Below are positions 6,721-13,954 of a stretch of 14,018 nt of DNA, piece by piece. The translations under genes were made by a program, and so were the position numbers. Location of the stretch: positions 1 to 14,018 of the forward strand of contig JASLXW010000048.1 of NCBI GenBank assembly GCA_030740135.1. The letters are read 5' to 3'. The first letter of the stretch is position 1; each line of letters starts with the position of its first letter. Under the pieces are notes generated by a model. The model was not told where the DNA came from, made no database searches, and saw only the letters and a program-made list of their open reading frames with translations. The stretch is from Nitrospinota bacterium. Its GTDB lineage: Bacteria > UBA8248 > JACPRG01.

Positions 6721-6970
6721 ATGCGGGCACTTGCAACTCCGCCCGCTCCCCAAGCGAAGAAGCGCATCCAACAGCCTCGAAGGCAATTAGTTGCCCGGCT
6801 CGCCCTATTTTGGATTAAGCTATGGGCGCCCGAGACAGTTTTGGCGATTCCGGCGCAGGGAAATCAGGCCGGTCGGATTCTACAGAAGCCGGGTCGGACA
6901 CCATCGTCCACGCGCGCCCGCGGATGAGGCGGGCCGGGAAAAAACCTCACGCAGGAGGAATTCAAAAGCC

Positions 6971-7777
6971 ATGACTTCTCCACAATCCTTTCCGGAGATG
7001 TTCAGCCTGGAAGGCAAGATCGCCGTCGTGACCGGAGGCGCCCGGGGACTCGGCCTGAGCATGGCGACGGGCCTGGCCGAGGCGGGGGCGGAAGTGGTCC
7101 TAGCCGACCGGCTGAAAGAAGAAGGAACGAAAAGCGTCCAATCCCTGAAGGGGCAAGGCCACAAGGCCCACTTCCGTGAGGTCGACGTCTCGGACCGGGA
7201 ACAGGTCTTCTCCCTGATGAAGGAGGTCGCCGAGACCCTCGGAGGCATCGACATACTGATCAGCAACGCCGGCGTCGGCAGCCGGACTCACGACGGCCCC
7301 CACCCCGCCGAGGATATGCCGCCCGAGCACTGGCGGACGCTGATGTCGATCAATCTGGACGGCGTCTTCTGGTGTAGCCAGGCGGTTTATCCCCACCTGA
7401 AGACCCGCGGGGGGGGCAGCATCATCAACATCAGCTCGATCTGGGGCCTGGCGGCCGGGCCGAGCTTCCCGGTGGCGGCCTACGCCGCCTCGAAGGCCGG
7501 CGTGGCCAACCTGACCCGACAACTGGCCGTCGAGTGGGCGCGGGACGGAATCCGCGTGAACGCCATCGCCCCCGGCGTGTTCAAAACGGACCTCGGCGGG
7601 GCGGACGCCCCCCTTTGGGGGGAAGAGTTCCGGGACCACGTTTGCGACCGCATGCCGCTCCGGCGAATCGGCCGGCCCGAGGAGCTAAAGGGCGCGGCCA
7701 TCTTTCTGGCCTCGGAGGCCTCCGGCCTCGTCACGGGGCACATCCTGCCCGTGGACGGAGGGTGGCTGGCGTGGTAG
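6971..7777 (+). CDS. SDR-family NAD(P)-dependent oxidoreductase (FabG-like)
   Basis: This is a classical short-chain dehydrogenase/reductase of 268 aa, acting in the cytosol on a hydroxyl or carbonyl substrate with NAD(P). The nucleotide-binding motif TGGARGLG is at 21-28, an Asp after beta2 (VVLADR) leans towards NAD or mixed preference, ISNAG follows beta4, and the catalytic triad is Ser155/156, Tyr171 and Lys175 (AAYAASKAG). IRVNAIAPG and the C-terminal TGHILPVDGGW are the usual closing motifs. The Ser-Tyr spacing is about two residues longer than in FabG. ATG 6971 follows AGGAGGAA at a distance of about 11 nt. The open frame upstream to 6791 is unconserved. It is divergent from the GGT/M20 cluster, so it may act on a related catabolite, but similar SDRs have many substrates. 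No partner gene follows. Confidence 0.9.
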   Translation: MTSPQSFPEMFSLEGKIAVVTGGARGLGLSMATGLAEAGAEVVLADRLKEEGTKSVQSLKGQGHKAHFREVDVSDREQVFSLMKEVAETLGGIDILISNAGVGSRTHDGPHPAEDMPPEHWRTLMSINLDGVFWCSQAVYPHLKTRGGGSIINISSIWGLAAGPSFPVAAYAASKAGVANLTRQLAVEWARDGIRVNAIAPGVFKTDLGGADAPLWGEEFRDHVCDRMPLRRIGRPEELKGAAIFLASEASGLVTGHILPVDGGWLAW

Positions 7778-7811
7778 GGGGACATGGAGCGCGCCCGGAA
7801 AGCGCACCGGC

Positions 7812-7854
7812 CCGGAAGGCGGAATGCTGAACCGGTCCGCGCCGCCGCTTCCGG
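7812..7854. other. Hairpin in the 7778-7979 gap
   Basis: CCGGAAG (7812-7818) pairs with CTTCCGG (7848-7854), and GCGG/CCGC extends the stem with a two-base bulge. It lies 34 nt after the SDR stop, where a terminator is expected, but there is no T-run. The rest of the gap holds only the kinase ribosome site AAGGAA at 7964-7969. Confidence 0.3.
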
Positions 7855-7979
7855 CTGAAAGGCCGAAATCCACGAGTTACCGCTCAGATTTTTCCGATTC
7901 CGACCGATAAAAGAATTCGAGGCTGAATTCCGTTTTTTCCGTTCGCGCTCAGGCTGAAACCCTAAGGAAAGCGGACTTC

Positions 7980-8726
7980 ATGGAAGAGCAAGAGCGAAGA
8001 TCGTCCCCCCGCATGACGCTGGACATCCCGATCAAGTTGGAGGGAAGCAGCGTTCACCTCCGGGACGTCTCCATCAGCGGCGCCCAAATCGAGTGCGACC
8101 GGGTCCTGGAAATCGGCTCCAAGGCCGACCTTTCACTCAACATCCCGAGCGATTATCACCGATTCTTCGGTGAGAGAAGACAAATCGCCCTGAAAATGGA
8201 CGTTAAGTGGTGCACTCCGCATCCGACGATCCCGGACCTTTATCAGGCCGGCGGAGAGATCTCATCCATCGAGGACCAGTCGAAGCAGGACCTGTTCTCC
8301 TACCTGTCGTTCTTCTGCGGCCCGTTGGACGCGGCCGACCCCTCCGCCGCGGGAAACGGCCCGTCTCAGGATTCCCCGGTCTCGATCCATGACGAGCAGA
8401 TCAAGATCCTGGGCCAGCTTTCCGGCGGGATCGCGCATGATTTCAACAACCACTTGATGATCATCCTGGGCCGCCTCCAGATGCTGCGCATGAAGGCTCC
8501 CTCCGCGGAACTGGACCGTCACGCCCTAAAAGCCGAAAAGGCCGCCGAGGACACCGCCGAGCTTGTCAAGCGGCTCCAGGATTTTTCTCATCAGGCGAGC
8601 CCTATCCCCATGGGACCCGTCCAACTCAACGCGGTGGTGGAAATCTCCCTGTCCACCGTGAAATCCTGGGCGGAGCGTCATCCGAAGCTCTCGGAGGTCC
8701 CGTATGACTTTGTCGTCGATTCGTAG
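7980..8726 (+). CDS. PilZ domain fused to a histidine-kinase phospho-acceptor domain, cut by TAG
   Basis: This encodes 248 aa in two parts. Residues 6 to about 110 are a PilZ domain, the cyclic di-GMP receptor fold, with its two ligand motifs intact: RSSPR (RxxxR, 7-11) and DVSISG (DxSxxG, 29-34). After a Gly/Ser/Pro-rich linker, residues from about 137 form a HisKA helix pair with GGIAHDFNN, phospho-acceptor His153, typical of hybrid-type kinases. There is no transmembrane segment or PAS domain, so it would be a soluble c-di-GMP-responsive kinase. The frame meets TAG at codon 249, after PYDFVVDS, and continues in the same frame into a complete ATPase domain (8754-9128). A nonsense mutation of a single 382-residue kinase is the simplest reading. 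ATG 7980 follows AAGGAA with suitable spacing. No response regulator is adjacent. Confidence 0.75.
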   Translation: MEEQERRSSPRMTLDIPIKLEGSSVHLRDVSISGAQIECDRVLEIGSKADLSLNIPSDYHRFFGERRQIALKMDVKWCTPHPTIPDLYQAGGEISSIEDQSKQDLFSYLSFFCGPLDAADPSAAGNGPSQDSPVSIHDEQIKILGQLSGGIAHDFNNHLMIILGRLQMLRMKAPSAELDRHALKAEKAAEDTAELVKRLQDFSHQASPIPMGPVQLNAVVEISLSTVKSWAERHPKLSEVPYDFVVDS

Positions 8727-8753
8727 CGGCCTCTCCTCTGCACGGGGATCGCG

Positions 8754-9128
8754 GTGGATTTGCAAACCACCTTCATCTGTCTGCTCAAAAACGCGCTGGA
8801 GGACATGTCCGAGGGCGGCGAGGTCCGCGTCACGACCCGCGTCGACGGAACCCAGGCCTTCGTCGAGATCGCCGACCAGGGGCCGGGCCTGGACGCGAGC
8901 GTTCGGGATCACGTCCTCGAACCCTTCGTGACAACCCGGAAAGGTCGCAGCCGGGGGTTGGGACTCACCATCGCCAAAGGGATCATTCAGCGGCATTGCG
9001 GAAAACTGGAGATCACCGACCGGCCTGAAGGCGGCGTAATATGCCAAGTCCGCCTAGAGACCCGTTTCGCTCCAAAAACGGTTGACCGATTTCACAATGA
9101 AGAGGCCCTCACGGGCGCCCTCACATAA
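8754..9128 (+). CDS. Histidine-kinase HATPase_c domain, downstream part of the interrupted kinase
   Basis: This is the catalytic ATP-binding half of the kinase, in the same frame as 7980-8726 and separated only by the TAG and nine codons. The N box is NALEDM (its Asn is residue 271 of the joined protein), the G1 box is DQGPGLD, an F-box-like segment is EPFVTTRKG, and the G2 box is RGLGLTIAKG. Upstream codons 8727-8753 read RPLLCTGIAV, which fits the strand before the N box in kinases, so the domain is not naturally separate. If expressed alone it could begin at GTG 8754, but no ribosome site precedes it. It might be made by TAG read-through, or be silent. The last 20 residues after VRLETRF are unconserved. 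It ends at TAA, 164 nt before the next gene. Confidence 0.7.
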   Translation: MDLQTTFICLLKNALEDMSEGGEVRVTTRVDGTQAFVEIADQGPGLDASVRDHVLEPFVTTRKGRSRGLGLTIAKGIIQRHCGKLEITDRPEGGVICQVRLETRFAPKTVDRFHNEEALTGALT

Positions 9129-9196
9129 GAATCAGCTTTTAAGCCCAGCCTCTTTTTCGACCTGATTCCCCCCGCCTTCCGAATCCCCAGCGACCC

Positions 9197-9225
9197 TTGC
9201 CACACCCGACCCAAGGGCTTATATC
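9197..9225 (+). promoter_or_regulatory. Sigma70-like promoter for the M16 pair
   Basis: TTGCCA (9197-9202, five of six to TTGACA) and TATATC (9220-9225, four of six to TATAAT) are exactly 17 bp apart. Transcription would start near 9232, leaving a leader of about 60 nt to ATG 9293, with the ribosome site GGAAAGG at 9279-9285. The gap 9129-9292 holds nothing else clear. Confidence 0.45.
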
Positions 9226-9292
9226 TTGTGGACAGAAGCGCGGATTTGCGGACCCGCGCCCCCTTCCCTTCCGACAACGGAAAGGTGCTTCC

Positions 9293-10690
9293 ATGCGAAA
9301 AAGGGCGCTTCTCGCGGCGGCCATCCTGGCGGTTCTCGCGTGGGCCATGCCGCCCGCTCCCGCCCGGGGAGTCGGCGCCGTTCCGGAAGTCCCCTGGGAC
9401 GTCCACGAAGAGACACTCCCCAATGGGTTGAAAGTCCTCCTACTGCGGGATTCGAGGGTCCCGGTCGTTACCTTCATGATTTGGTACCGCGTAGGCGCCC
9501 GAAACGAGCTGCCGGGCAAAACCGGGCTGGCCCACCTCCTCGAGCACATGATGTTCAAGGGCACAAAACGCTTCGGCGCGAAGGCCTTTTCCAACATCGT
9601 TCAGCGCAACGGCGGCCGGCACAACGCGTTCACCAGCCAGGATTACACCGCCTACTTCGAGCGCATCGCCGCCGACCGGGTGGAAGTCGCCATCGAGCTG
9701 GAAGCCGACCGGATGGAAAACCTCCTGCTGGACTCTAAAGAGTTCCTGCTCGAGCGCAACGTCGTCCAGGAGGAGCGCAGACGCAGCGTGGACGACAACC
9801 CCACGTCCTTTCTATGGGAAAACCTCCGTGGGGCCGCTTACCAGGCCCACCCCTACGGCTCGCCGGTCATCGGCTGGGAAACCGACATCCAAAGACTCAC
9901 CGCCCATGAGGCGAGGCATTTTTACAAAGCGCACTACGCCCCCAACAACGCTTTCATCGTAGCGGTCGGCGACTTCGAGCCGAACTCGATCATGACGCTC
10001 ATCCGGAAACACTTCGGGCCCATTCCCGCCGGCCGCGCCGCGCCCCCCGTCACCGCCGAAGAACCCCCGCAACGGGGCGAGCGCCGGATTCGCGTGGAAA
10101 AACCGGCGCGGCTTCCCTACATCGGCGCCGCGTTTCACGTTCCCACTTATCGAAAAGGCGACGCCTACGCCCTGGACGTCCTGGGCGAAATCCTGGGGGG
10201 GAGCGCAAGCGCGCGCCTCGATCGGACCCTCCAGCGCGAAAACCAGCTTGTCCTTTCCGTGGGAGCGGGCTACCCGGGCATTTCCATCGACCCGGGGATG
10301 TTCACCGTTTATGCCCAGCCGGCTCCCGGCATCCCAGTGAAACGGGTGGAAGACGCCCTGTGGGAGCAGGTAGAGAAGCTGAAGAAGGCGCCTCCAACCC
10401 AAGCCGAGCTCCGGCGGGTGAAACGCCGGCTCGCGGCTGAATACGTCATCCGGCTGGATTCGCAGTTCTACCGCGCCATGGCCCTGGGACGGGCGGAGAT
10501 CGCCGGGTCGTGGAACTGGCTGACCAAGTACCTGCCGAAGATCGCCGCCGTCACCGCCAAGGACGTGATGCGCGCCGCCCAAAACCACTTGGTTGAGGGA
10601 AACCGCACCGTCGGAATTCTGGACCCGCTTCCGCTGAAGGGCCGCCGGCCCGCGGCGGGTCCGCGCGGAGGGGGGGGGCACATTCAATGA
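9293..10690 (+). CDS. M16 zinc peptidase, catalytic subunit of an M16 pair
   Basis: This is a pitrilysin-family (M16B) zinc metallopeptidase of 465 aa, exported to the periplasm: the N terminus MRKRALLAAAILAVLAW followed by an APARG-like cleavage region is a signal peptide. The inverted zinc motif HLLEH has ligands His81 and His85 and catalytic Glu84. The distal glutamate ligand is in VVQEERR, Glu160 or Glu161. FKGTKRFG, the N-G-G-x-x-N-A-F-T-S-x-D block and the substrate-binding AHPYGSPVIGW block are standard. Such proteins form a heterodimer with a zinc-less homolog, encoded next and overlapping by ATGA. They degrade peptides or process envelope proteins, and the substrate is unknown. ATG 9293 was chosen over upstream in-frame codons because it starts the signal peptide and follows GGAAAGG. 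A G9 tract (10670-10678) lies just before the stop. Confidence 0.92.
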   Translation: MRKRALLAAAILAVLAWAMPPAPARGVGAVPEVPWDVHEETLPNGLKVLLLRDSRVPVVTFMIWYRVGARNELPGKTGLAHLLEHMMFKGTKRFGAKAFSNIVQRNGGRHNAFTSQDYTAYFERIAADRVEVAIELEADRMENLLLDSKEFLLERNVVQEERRRSVDDNPTSFLWENLRGAAYQAHPYGSPVIGWETDIQRLTAHEARHFYKAHYAPNNAFIVAVGDFEPNSIMTLIRKHFGPIPAGRAAPPVTAEEPPQRGERRIRVEKPARLPYIGAAFHVPTYRKGDAYALDVLGEILGGSASARLDRTLQRENQLVLSVGAGYPGISIDPGMFTVYAQPAPGIPVKRVEDALWEQVEKLKKAPPTQAELRRVKRRLAAEYVIRLDSQFYRAMALGRAEIAGSWNWLTKYLPKIAAVTAKDVMRAAQNHLVEGNRTVGILDPLPLKGRRPAAGPRGGGGHIQ

Positions 10691-12033
10691 AGCCGAAACC
10701 GACCTCCGCGCTCCTCCCGTTCCTCGCGGCGATTCTCACCGCAATCCTGCTCTGCGCCGGGTCCGTGGAAGCCCGGACACGAGCCACGCGGACGGTCCTT
10801 CCCAACGGGATGATTCTCATCCACATCGAACAGCGGTCACTGCCGCTGGTGACGGTTCGAATCACCTTCCGCGCGGGCGCCGCCGCCGAGCCGGCGGAGA
10901 AGGCGGGGCTGGCCAATCTCACCACCCAACTCTTGTCCGAAGGGACGAAAAACCGAACCGGGACCGAGGTGCTCGAGGCGATAGATGAATTGGGCGGACG
11001 GATCGGGTTCAGCGCGGGCCGGGACACGTCCAACGGCGGGATAACGGTCCTCCGCTCCGACCTGGAAGAGGGTCTGCGTCTTTTCGCGGAAATGGCGCTC
11101 CATCCTTTTTTTCCCGAAAAAGAGCTCCGCCGGACGGTGAAAGAGAACATCGGCCGAATCGAGCGGAGCAAGCAAAACCCCGCCTCCCTGGCCCGCGTGG
11201 CCTTCCGCAAAGCGCTTTACGGCTCTCACCCCTACGGCAGGAGGGTCGTCGGCGACGCCCCGACGCTGAGGTCGATCACGCGGGAGGACGTCGTCCGCTT
11301 TCACCGGGACTTCTACCGGCCGGGCGGGGCCATCGCCGTGGTCGTCGGAGACATCAGCCGGCCGGCGGCGGAAGCGCGGCTGAATCAGGCCTTTGCCGGA
11401 TGGACGGGCTCGCCGCCCGGGGTCAAGACGCATCCGGCCCCAAAGCTCCAAGAAGGCCGGAAGGTCGAGAAAATCCAAAGGGGGGTCGCCCAGGCGCGCG
11501 TGCTCTTCGGGCATCCGGGCCCCCTTCGGGGAGATCCCGATTACTACGCCGTCCGGGCGATGAATTACATCCTCGGCGGGGGGGGGTTCGAGTCGAGGAT
11601 CCTCAGAACCATCCGGGAGGAGCAGGGGCTGGCCTACAGCGCGTGGAGCTACTTCTCCTATGGGCTCCAGGCGGGAGCCTTCCAGGCGGGCCTGGGAACC
11701 CGGAACGAGACCGCCAACCGGGCCTTGGACGCCCTGTTCCAACAAATCGAGCGGATGCGTGAGGCGCCCGTGACGGAGAAAGAGCTGAGCGACGCCAAGG
11801 CCTTCATCACGGGGAGCTTCCCCCTCAGCCTGTCGGGCAACCGGAACCTCGCAACCTTCTACACCTCCGTCGAGCTCTACGGTCTCGGCCTGGACTTCGC
11901 CGAAAGATACCCGGGGTTGATTCGCGGCGTGACCCGGGCGGACGTTCTCCGCGTCGCGAAGAAACACCTCCATCCGCGCAAGGGCGTCCTGCTCATCCTC
12001 GCGGACGACGAAAAGGCCAAGCTCAGGTATTAG
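10687..12033 (+). CDS. M16 peptidase-like protein, zinc-less partner subunit
   Basis: This is the M16-family partner of the preceding peptidase: 448 aa with a signal peptide (MKPKPTSALLPFLAAILTAI and onwards, cleaved near SVEA-R). The position of the zinc motif reads GLANLTTQ: Asn77, Thr80 and Gln81 replace His, Glu and His, so it cannot bind zinc there. In characterised bacterial M16 pairs the inactive subunit supplies the Arg-Tyr pair that holds the substrate, and here REEQGLAYSAWSYF in the C-terminal half fits that. HPYGRRVVG and the IAVVVGDI strand are also conserved. Its ATG overlaps the upstream stop as ATGA and is preceded by GGAGG and a G-run, so translation is coupled and equal subunit amounts are expected. 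A second G9 tract (11578-11586) encodes GGG in the LGGGGFESR loop. It ends at TAG. Confidence 0.9.
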   Translation: MKPKPTSALLPFLAAILTAILLCAGSVEARTRATRTVLPNGMILIHIEQRSLPLVTVRITFRAGAAAEPAEKAGLANLTTQLLSEGTKNRTGTEVLEAIDELGGRIGFSAGRDTSNGGITVLRSDLEEGLRLFAEMALHPFFPEKELRRTVKENIGRIERSKQNPASLARVAFRKALYGSHPYGRRVVGDAPTLRSITREDVVRFHRDFYRPGGAIAVVVGDISRPAAEARLNQAFAGWTGSPPGVKTHPAPKLQEGRKVEKIQRGVAQARVLFGHPGPLRGDPDYYAVRAMNYILGGGGFESRILRTIREEQGLAYSAWSYFSYGLQAGAFQAGLGTRNETANRALDALFQQIERMREAPVTEKELSDAKAFITGSFPLSLSGNRNLATFYTSVELYGLGLDFAERYPGLIRGVTRADVLRVAKKHLHPRKGVLLILADDEKAKLRY

Positions 12034-12041
12034 CCGAACCT

Positions 12042-12100
12042 CCCACCGGCCCTCCGTGATTCGTATCGGACTTGGTGAAAGGGCCTGATCCCCCGGTGGG
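12042..12100. other. Long-range inverted repeat after the M16 genes
   Basis: CCCACCGG (12042-12049) pairs with CCGGTGGG (12093-12100), and GGCCCT (12048-12053) with AGGGCC (12080-12085); the two pairings share two bases. It begins 9 nt after the M16 stop. No T-run follows. Its role is unclear. Confidence 0.3.
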
Positions 12101-12139
12101 GTCCGTTGACCCGCCCCTCTTCCAGATTAACCGCAACCA

Positions 12140-12163
12140 GCGGAGCGCGGCCTCCCGCTCCGC
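12140..12163 (+). terminator. GC hairpin with short T-run, possible terminator for the M16 pair
   Basis: GCGGAGCG (12140-12147) and CGCTCCGC (12156-12163) form a perfect 8-bp stem with an 8-nt loop, followed by CGTTTC. The stem shares the CGGAGCG core seen at 749-756, so it may belong to the same intergenic palindrome family. The T-run is short. Confidence 0.4.
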
Positions 12164-12231
12164 CGTTTCATCGCGGCGCGGACACGGAGCCAATCCCGTC
12201 CGGGGCCGCCCATCGGCTAGAAGGATGGATC

Positions 12232-12271
12232 AAAAAAAGGGCGGCGACCCGCTTGGCATCGCCGCCCTTTT
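12232..12271 (-). terminator. Strong intrinsic terminator (mainly minus strand)
   Basis: GGGCGGCGA (12239-12247) and TCGCCGCCC (12259-12267) form a 9-bp GC stem with an 11-nt loop, flanked by A7 on the left and T4 on the right. Read on the minus strand, downstream of the binding-protein gene (ends 12395), the stem is followed by seven T, a classic intrinsic terminator. On the plus strand four T follow, so it may also stop transcripts from the M16 genes. The 12034-12394 gap holds this and the two hairpins above; no gene is visible. Confidence 0.8.
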
Positions 12272-12394
12272 ACGGCTTGCGTTCCGGTCTTCCCATCCAT
12301 CGGCCGACCCCGCCCCTTGCGTCCGGAAATTCGGCCGCAACCTTCGAACCCATTCCTCAGGACGGCGCCGCGGAAATGGGAAGGGCGCCGGAGC

Positions 12395-13420
12395 TTACAT
12401 CGCCTTTTTCCCCAAAGTGGCCTTGATTTCCGCCCACTGGGGAAGGAACCGGTTCGTGAACATGTCTTTGGTCGGCACACGCTTTTTGAGCTTCTGAAGC
12501 TTTGTGAGGAGCTCGACGGTTTTGTCCATCTTGTCGAAGTCCACATAACCCAAACCGTGTCGCCGGACGCCCTCATCGAAGAAATACTCGAGTGCGATGG
12601 CGAACTGCCCGCGAACGATGTGCTCGCTCATCCCCGGGGCGTACTTGAGGAAGTTCTTGATGGCCTTGTCCACGTTCACCATGGACCACGCCCAGGCTTC
12701 GATATTGGCCTTCACGGCGCTGCGGACGAAATCGGGTTTGGACTGAATGGTGTCTTCCCGGACGATGATCCCGTTGTTGTAAACCTTGACGCCGTAGTCG
12801 CCGTAGGAGAACCACGCCATCTCTTTTCCGATCTTCTTGGCCGCCTCGATCTGCTTGGGGACCTCGGTGGCGTACCACAGGGCCACGTCGATCTGACCGG
12901 CCAACATCGCGGGCGTGACCTGCCCGTACGTCATATTGATGAACTTGACCGAGTTGGGGTCCAACCCGTTGGCCGCGGCGAACGCCGGGAAGATCACCCG
13001 GACGGCGTTGGCCTGGGGCGATCCGATCCGCGCGCCGGCCAGGTCCTTGGGCGACTGATATTTCCCCTTGAAGAAGAAGGCGTTCATGATATTTTTGGCG
13101 TGACCCATGGCGACCACTTTGACCTTGATATCGGGGTTGTTGGCGCGCGCGTTAACCAGCGAGGCGGCGTCGGCGAACCCGATCGGGGCCACCCGGGCGG
13201 CGACCTTCTTGATGGTGTCCCCCGATCCGAAGCCCCGCAGGTATTTCACGTCCAGCCCGACCTTTTTGTAAAAGCCGAAATCCTGGGCCGCGAAGAACGG
13301 GGCGTGCTTTCCGTAAACGATCCAGTCCAGCAGGAAGGTCGTCTTTGCCGCTCTCGCCTGCCCCGCAAGGCCGGCCGCCAAGAATAAAAACGCTGCCAGA
13401 ACCGCCACTTTTTTCATCAT
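12395..13420 (-). CDS. ABC transporter substrate-binding protein, NMT1/THI5-like
   Basis: This is a complete periplasmic solute-binding protein of 341 aa in the NMT1/THI5/SsuA-like class, which delivers pyrimidine-, sulfonate-, taurine- or nitrile-like small molecules to SsuB/SsuC-type transporters. The signal peptide is MMKKVAVLAAFLFLAAGLAG with an ARA-A cleavage site. The mature start TTFLLDWIVYGKHAPFFAAQ with DFGFYKKVGLDV is the family signature. Lobe blocks are GSGDTIKKVAA, GFADAASLV, LAGARIGSPQANAV and GQIDVALW. ATG 13420 is preceded by AGGGAGAG at good spacing. An in-frame GTG at 13441 lies upstream of that site and is disfavoured. No permease or ATPase gene is adjacent, so the ligand is not inferable and its transporter is probably elsewhere. 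It is a paralog of the truncated protein at 79-675. Confidence 0.92.
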   Translation of the reverse strand: MMKKVAVLAAFLFLAAGLAGQARAAKTTFLLDWIVYGKHAPFFAAQDFGFYKKVGLDVKYLRGFGSGDTIKKVAARVAPIGFADAASLVNARANNPDIKVKVVAMGHAKNIMNAFFFKGKYQSPKDLAGARIGSPQANAVRVIFPAFAAANGLDPNSVKFINMTYGQVTPAMLAGQIDVALWYATEVPKQIEAAKKIGKEMAWFSYGDYGVKVYNNGIIVREDTIQSKPDFVRSAVKANIEAWAWSMVNVDKAIKNFLKYAPGMSEHIVRGQFAIALEYFFDEGVRRHGLGYVDFDKMDKTVELLTKLQKLKKRVPTKDMFTNRFLPQWAEIKATLGKKAM

Positions 13421-13494
13421 GCGTTCTCTCCCTGTTTCCACTCAAACCTGTTCGTAGATTTGACTTTGCGCTCCTCAAATCTTCTTGTTCCTAC

Positions 13495-13522
13495 ATTATG
13501 CCGATTCTTGGACGCAGATCAA
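13495..13522 (-). promoter_or_regulatory. Sigma70-like promoter for the substrate-binding protein
   Basis: On the minus strand TTGATC (13522-13517, four of six) and CATAAT (13500-13495, five of six) are 16 bp apart. The start would be near 13488, giving a leader of about 68 nt to ATG 13420. Between here and 13860 (an AT-richer stretch with a C9 tract at 13648-13656) I see no supported gene. Confidence 0.5.
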
Positions 13523-13860
13523 ATACCCGACGAGGCCGGGTGAATCAAGATCCGCCAATTCTCCGCAACGCCCGAAGTCACGGCAACACCTGACGAGCAA
13601 CGGCGCACCCCTTTCCCCGGGCTCAAAGAGACGAAACCTTGACGCGTCCCCCCCCCGTTGAGCCCCCAACTGCTTGAGCCTCACCTACCTGTTTCTCGCA
13701 CGGCTGAAATAGGCCTGGGGCCGATTCACGCATGCGGTTATTTCCTTCAATTTGCACACCTTCAACAGGAAAAGGGGCATGGCCAAATCCGGCGTTATAC
13801 TTGCTTTTTGAATGCATTCTCCGAAACCAACCACATCCTTCCAAATTTCGCCCGAAGAAA

Positions 13861-13888
13861 TTTCAAGTCGCGCAATCTCTGTTACAAT
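13861..13888 (+). promoter_or_regulatory. Possible promoter for the gene at the window end
   Basis: TACAAT (13883-13888) matches the -10 consensus at five of six positions, and TTTCAA (13861-13866) is a weak -35 16 bp upstream. The start would fall near 13894-13896, about 60 nt before ATG 13955 or almost exactly at ATG 13898. Confidence 0.35.
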
Positions 13889-13911
13889 GCCTTAAATATG
13901 GAGAAAGTTCT

Positions 13912-13927
13912 TCCGCAAAATTGCGGA
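13912..13927. promoter_or_regulatory. Dyad TCCGCAA-AA-TTGCGGA, candidate operator
   Basis: A perfect 7-bp dyad with a 2-bp centre lies about 17-32 nt downstream of the predicted transcription start. The short centre favours a dimeric-protein site over an RNA hairpin. Its role is inferred. If translation begins at 13898, it would be within coding sequence. Confidence 0.3.
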
Positions 13928-13954
13928 CCGGAACAAAAAAATGCGGGCGGCCGC

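Noticed and set aside
7901..7912. GACCGATAA as a flagellar sigma28 -10 box upstream of the kinase
   Set aside because: It resembles GCCGATAA, but no TAAA-type -35 element is found at the required distance.
12317..13387. A 356-codon plus-strand open frame
   Set aside because: It mirrors the binding-protein gene, which has a signal peptide, family motifs, promoter and terminator on the minus strand.
13496..13844. Two overlapping small minus-strand open frames (62 and 73 codons)
   Set aside because: They overlap each other and the promoter of the binding-protein gene, have no ribosome site I could see and no recognisable motif.
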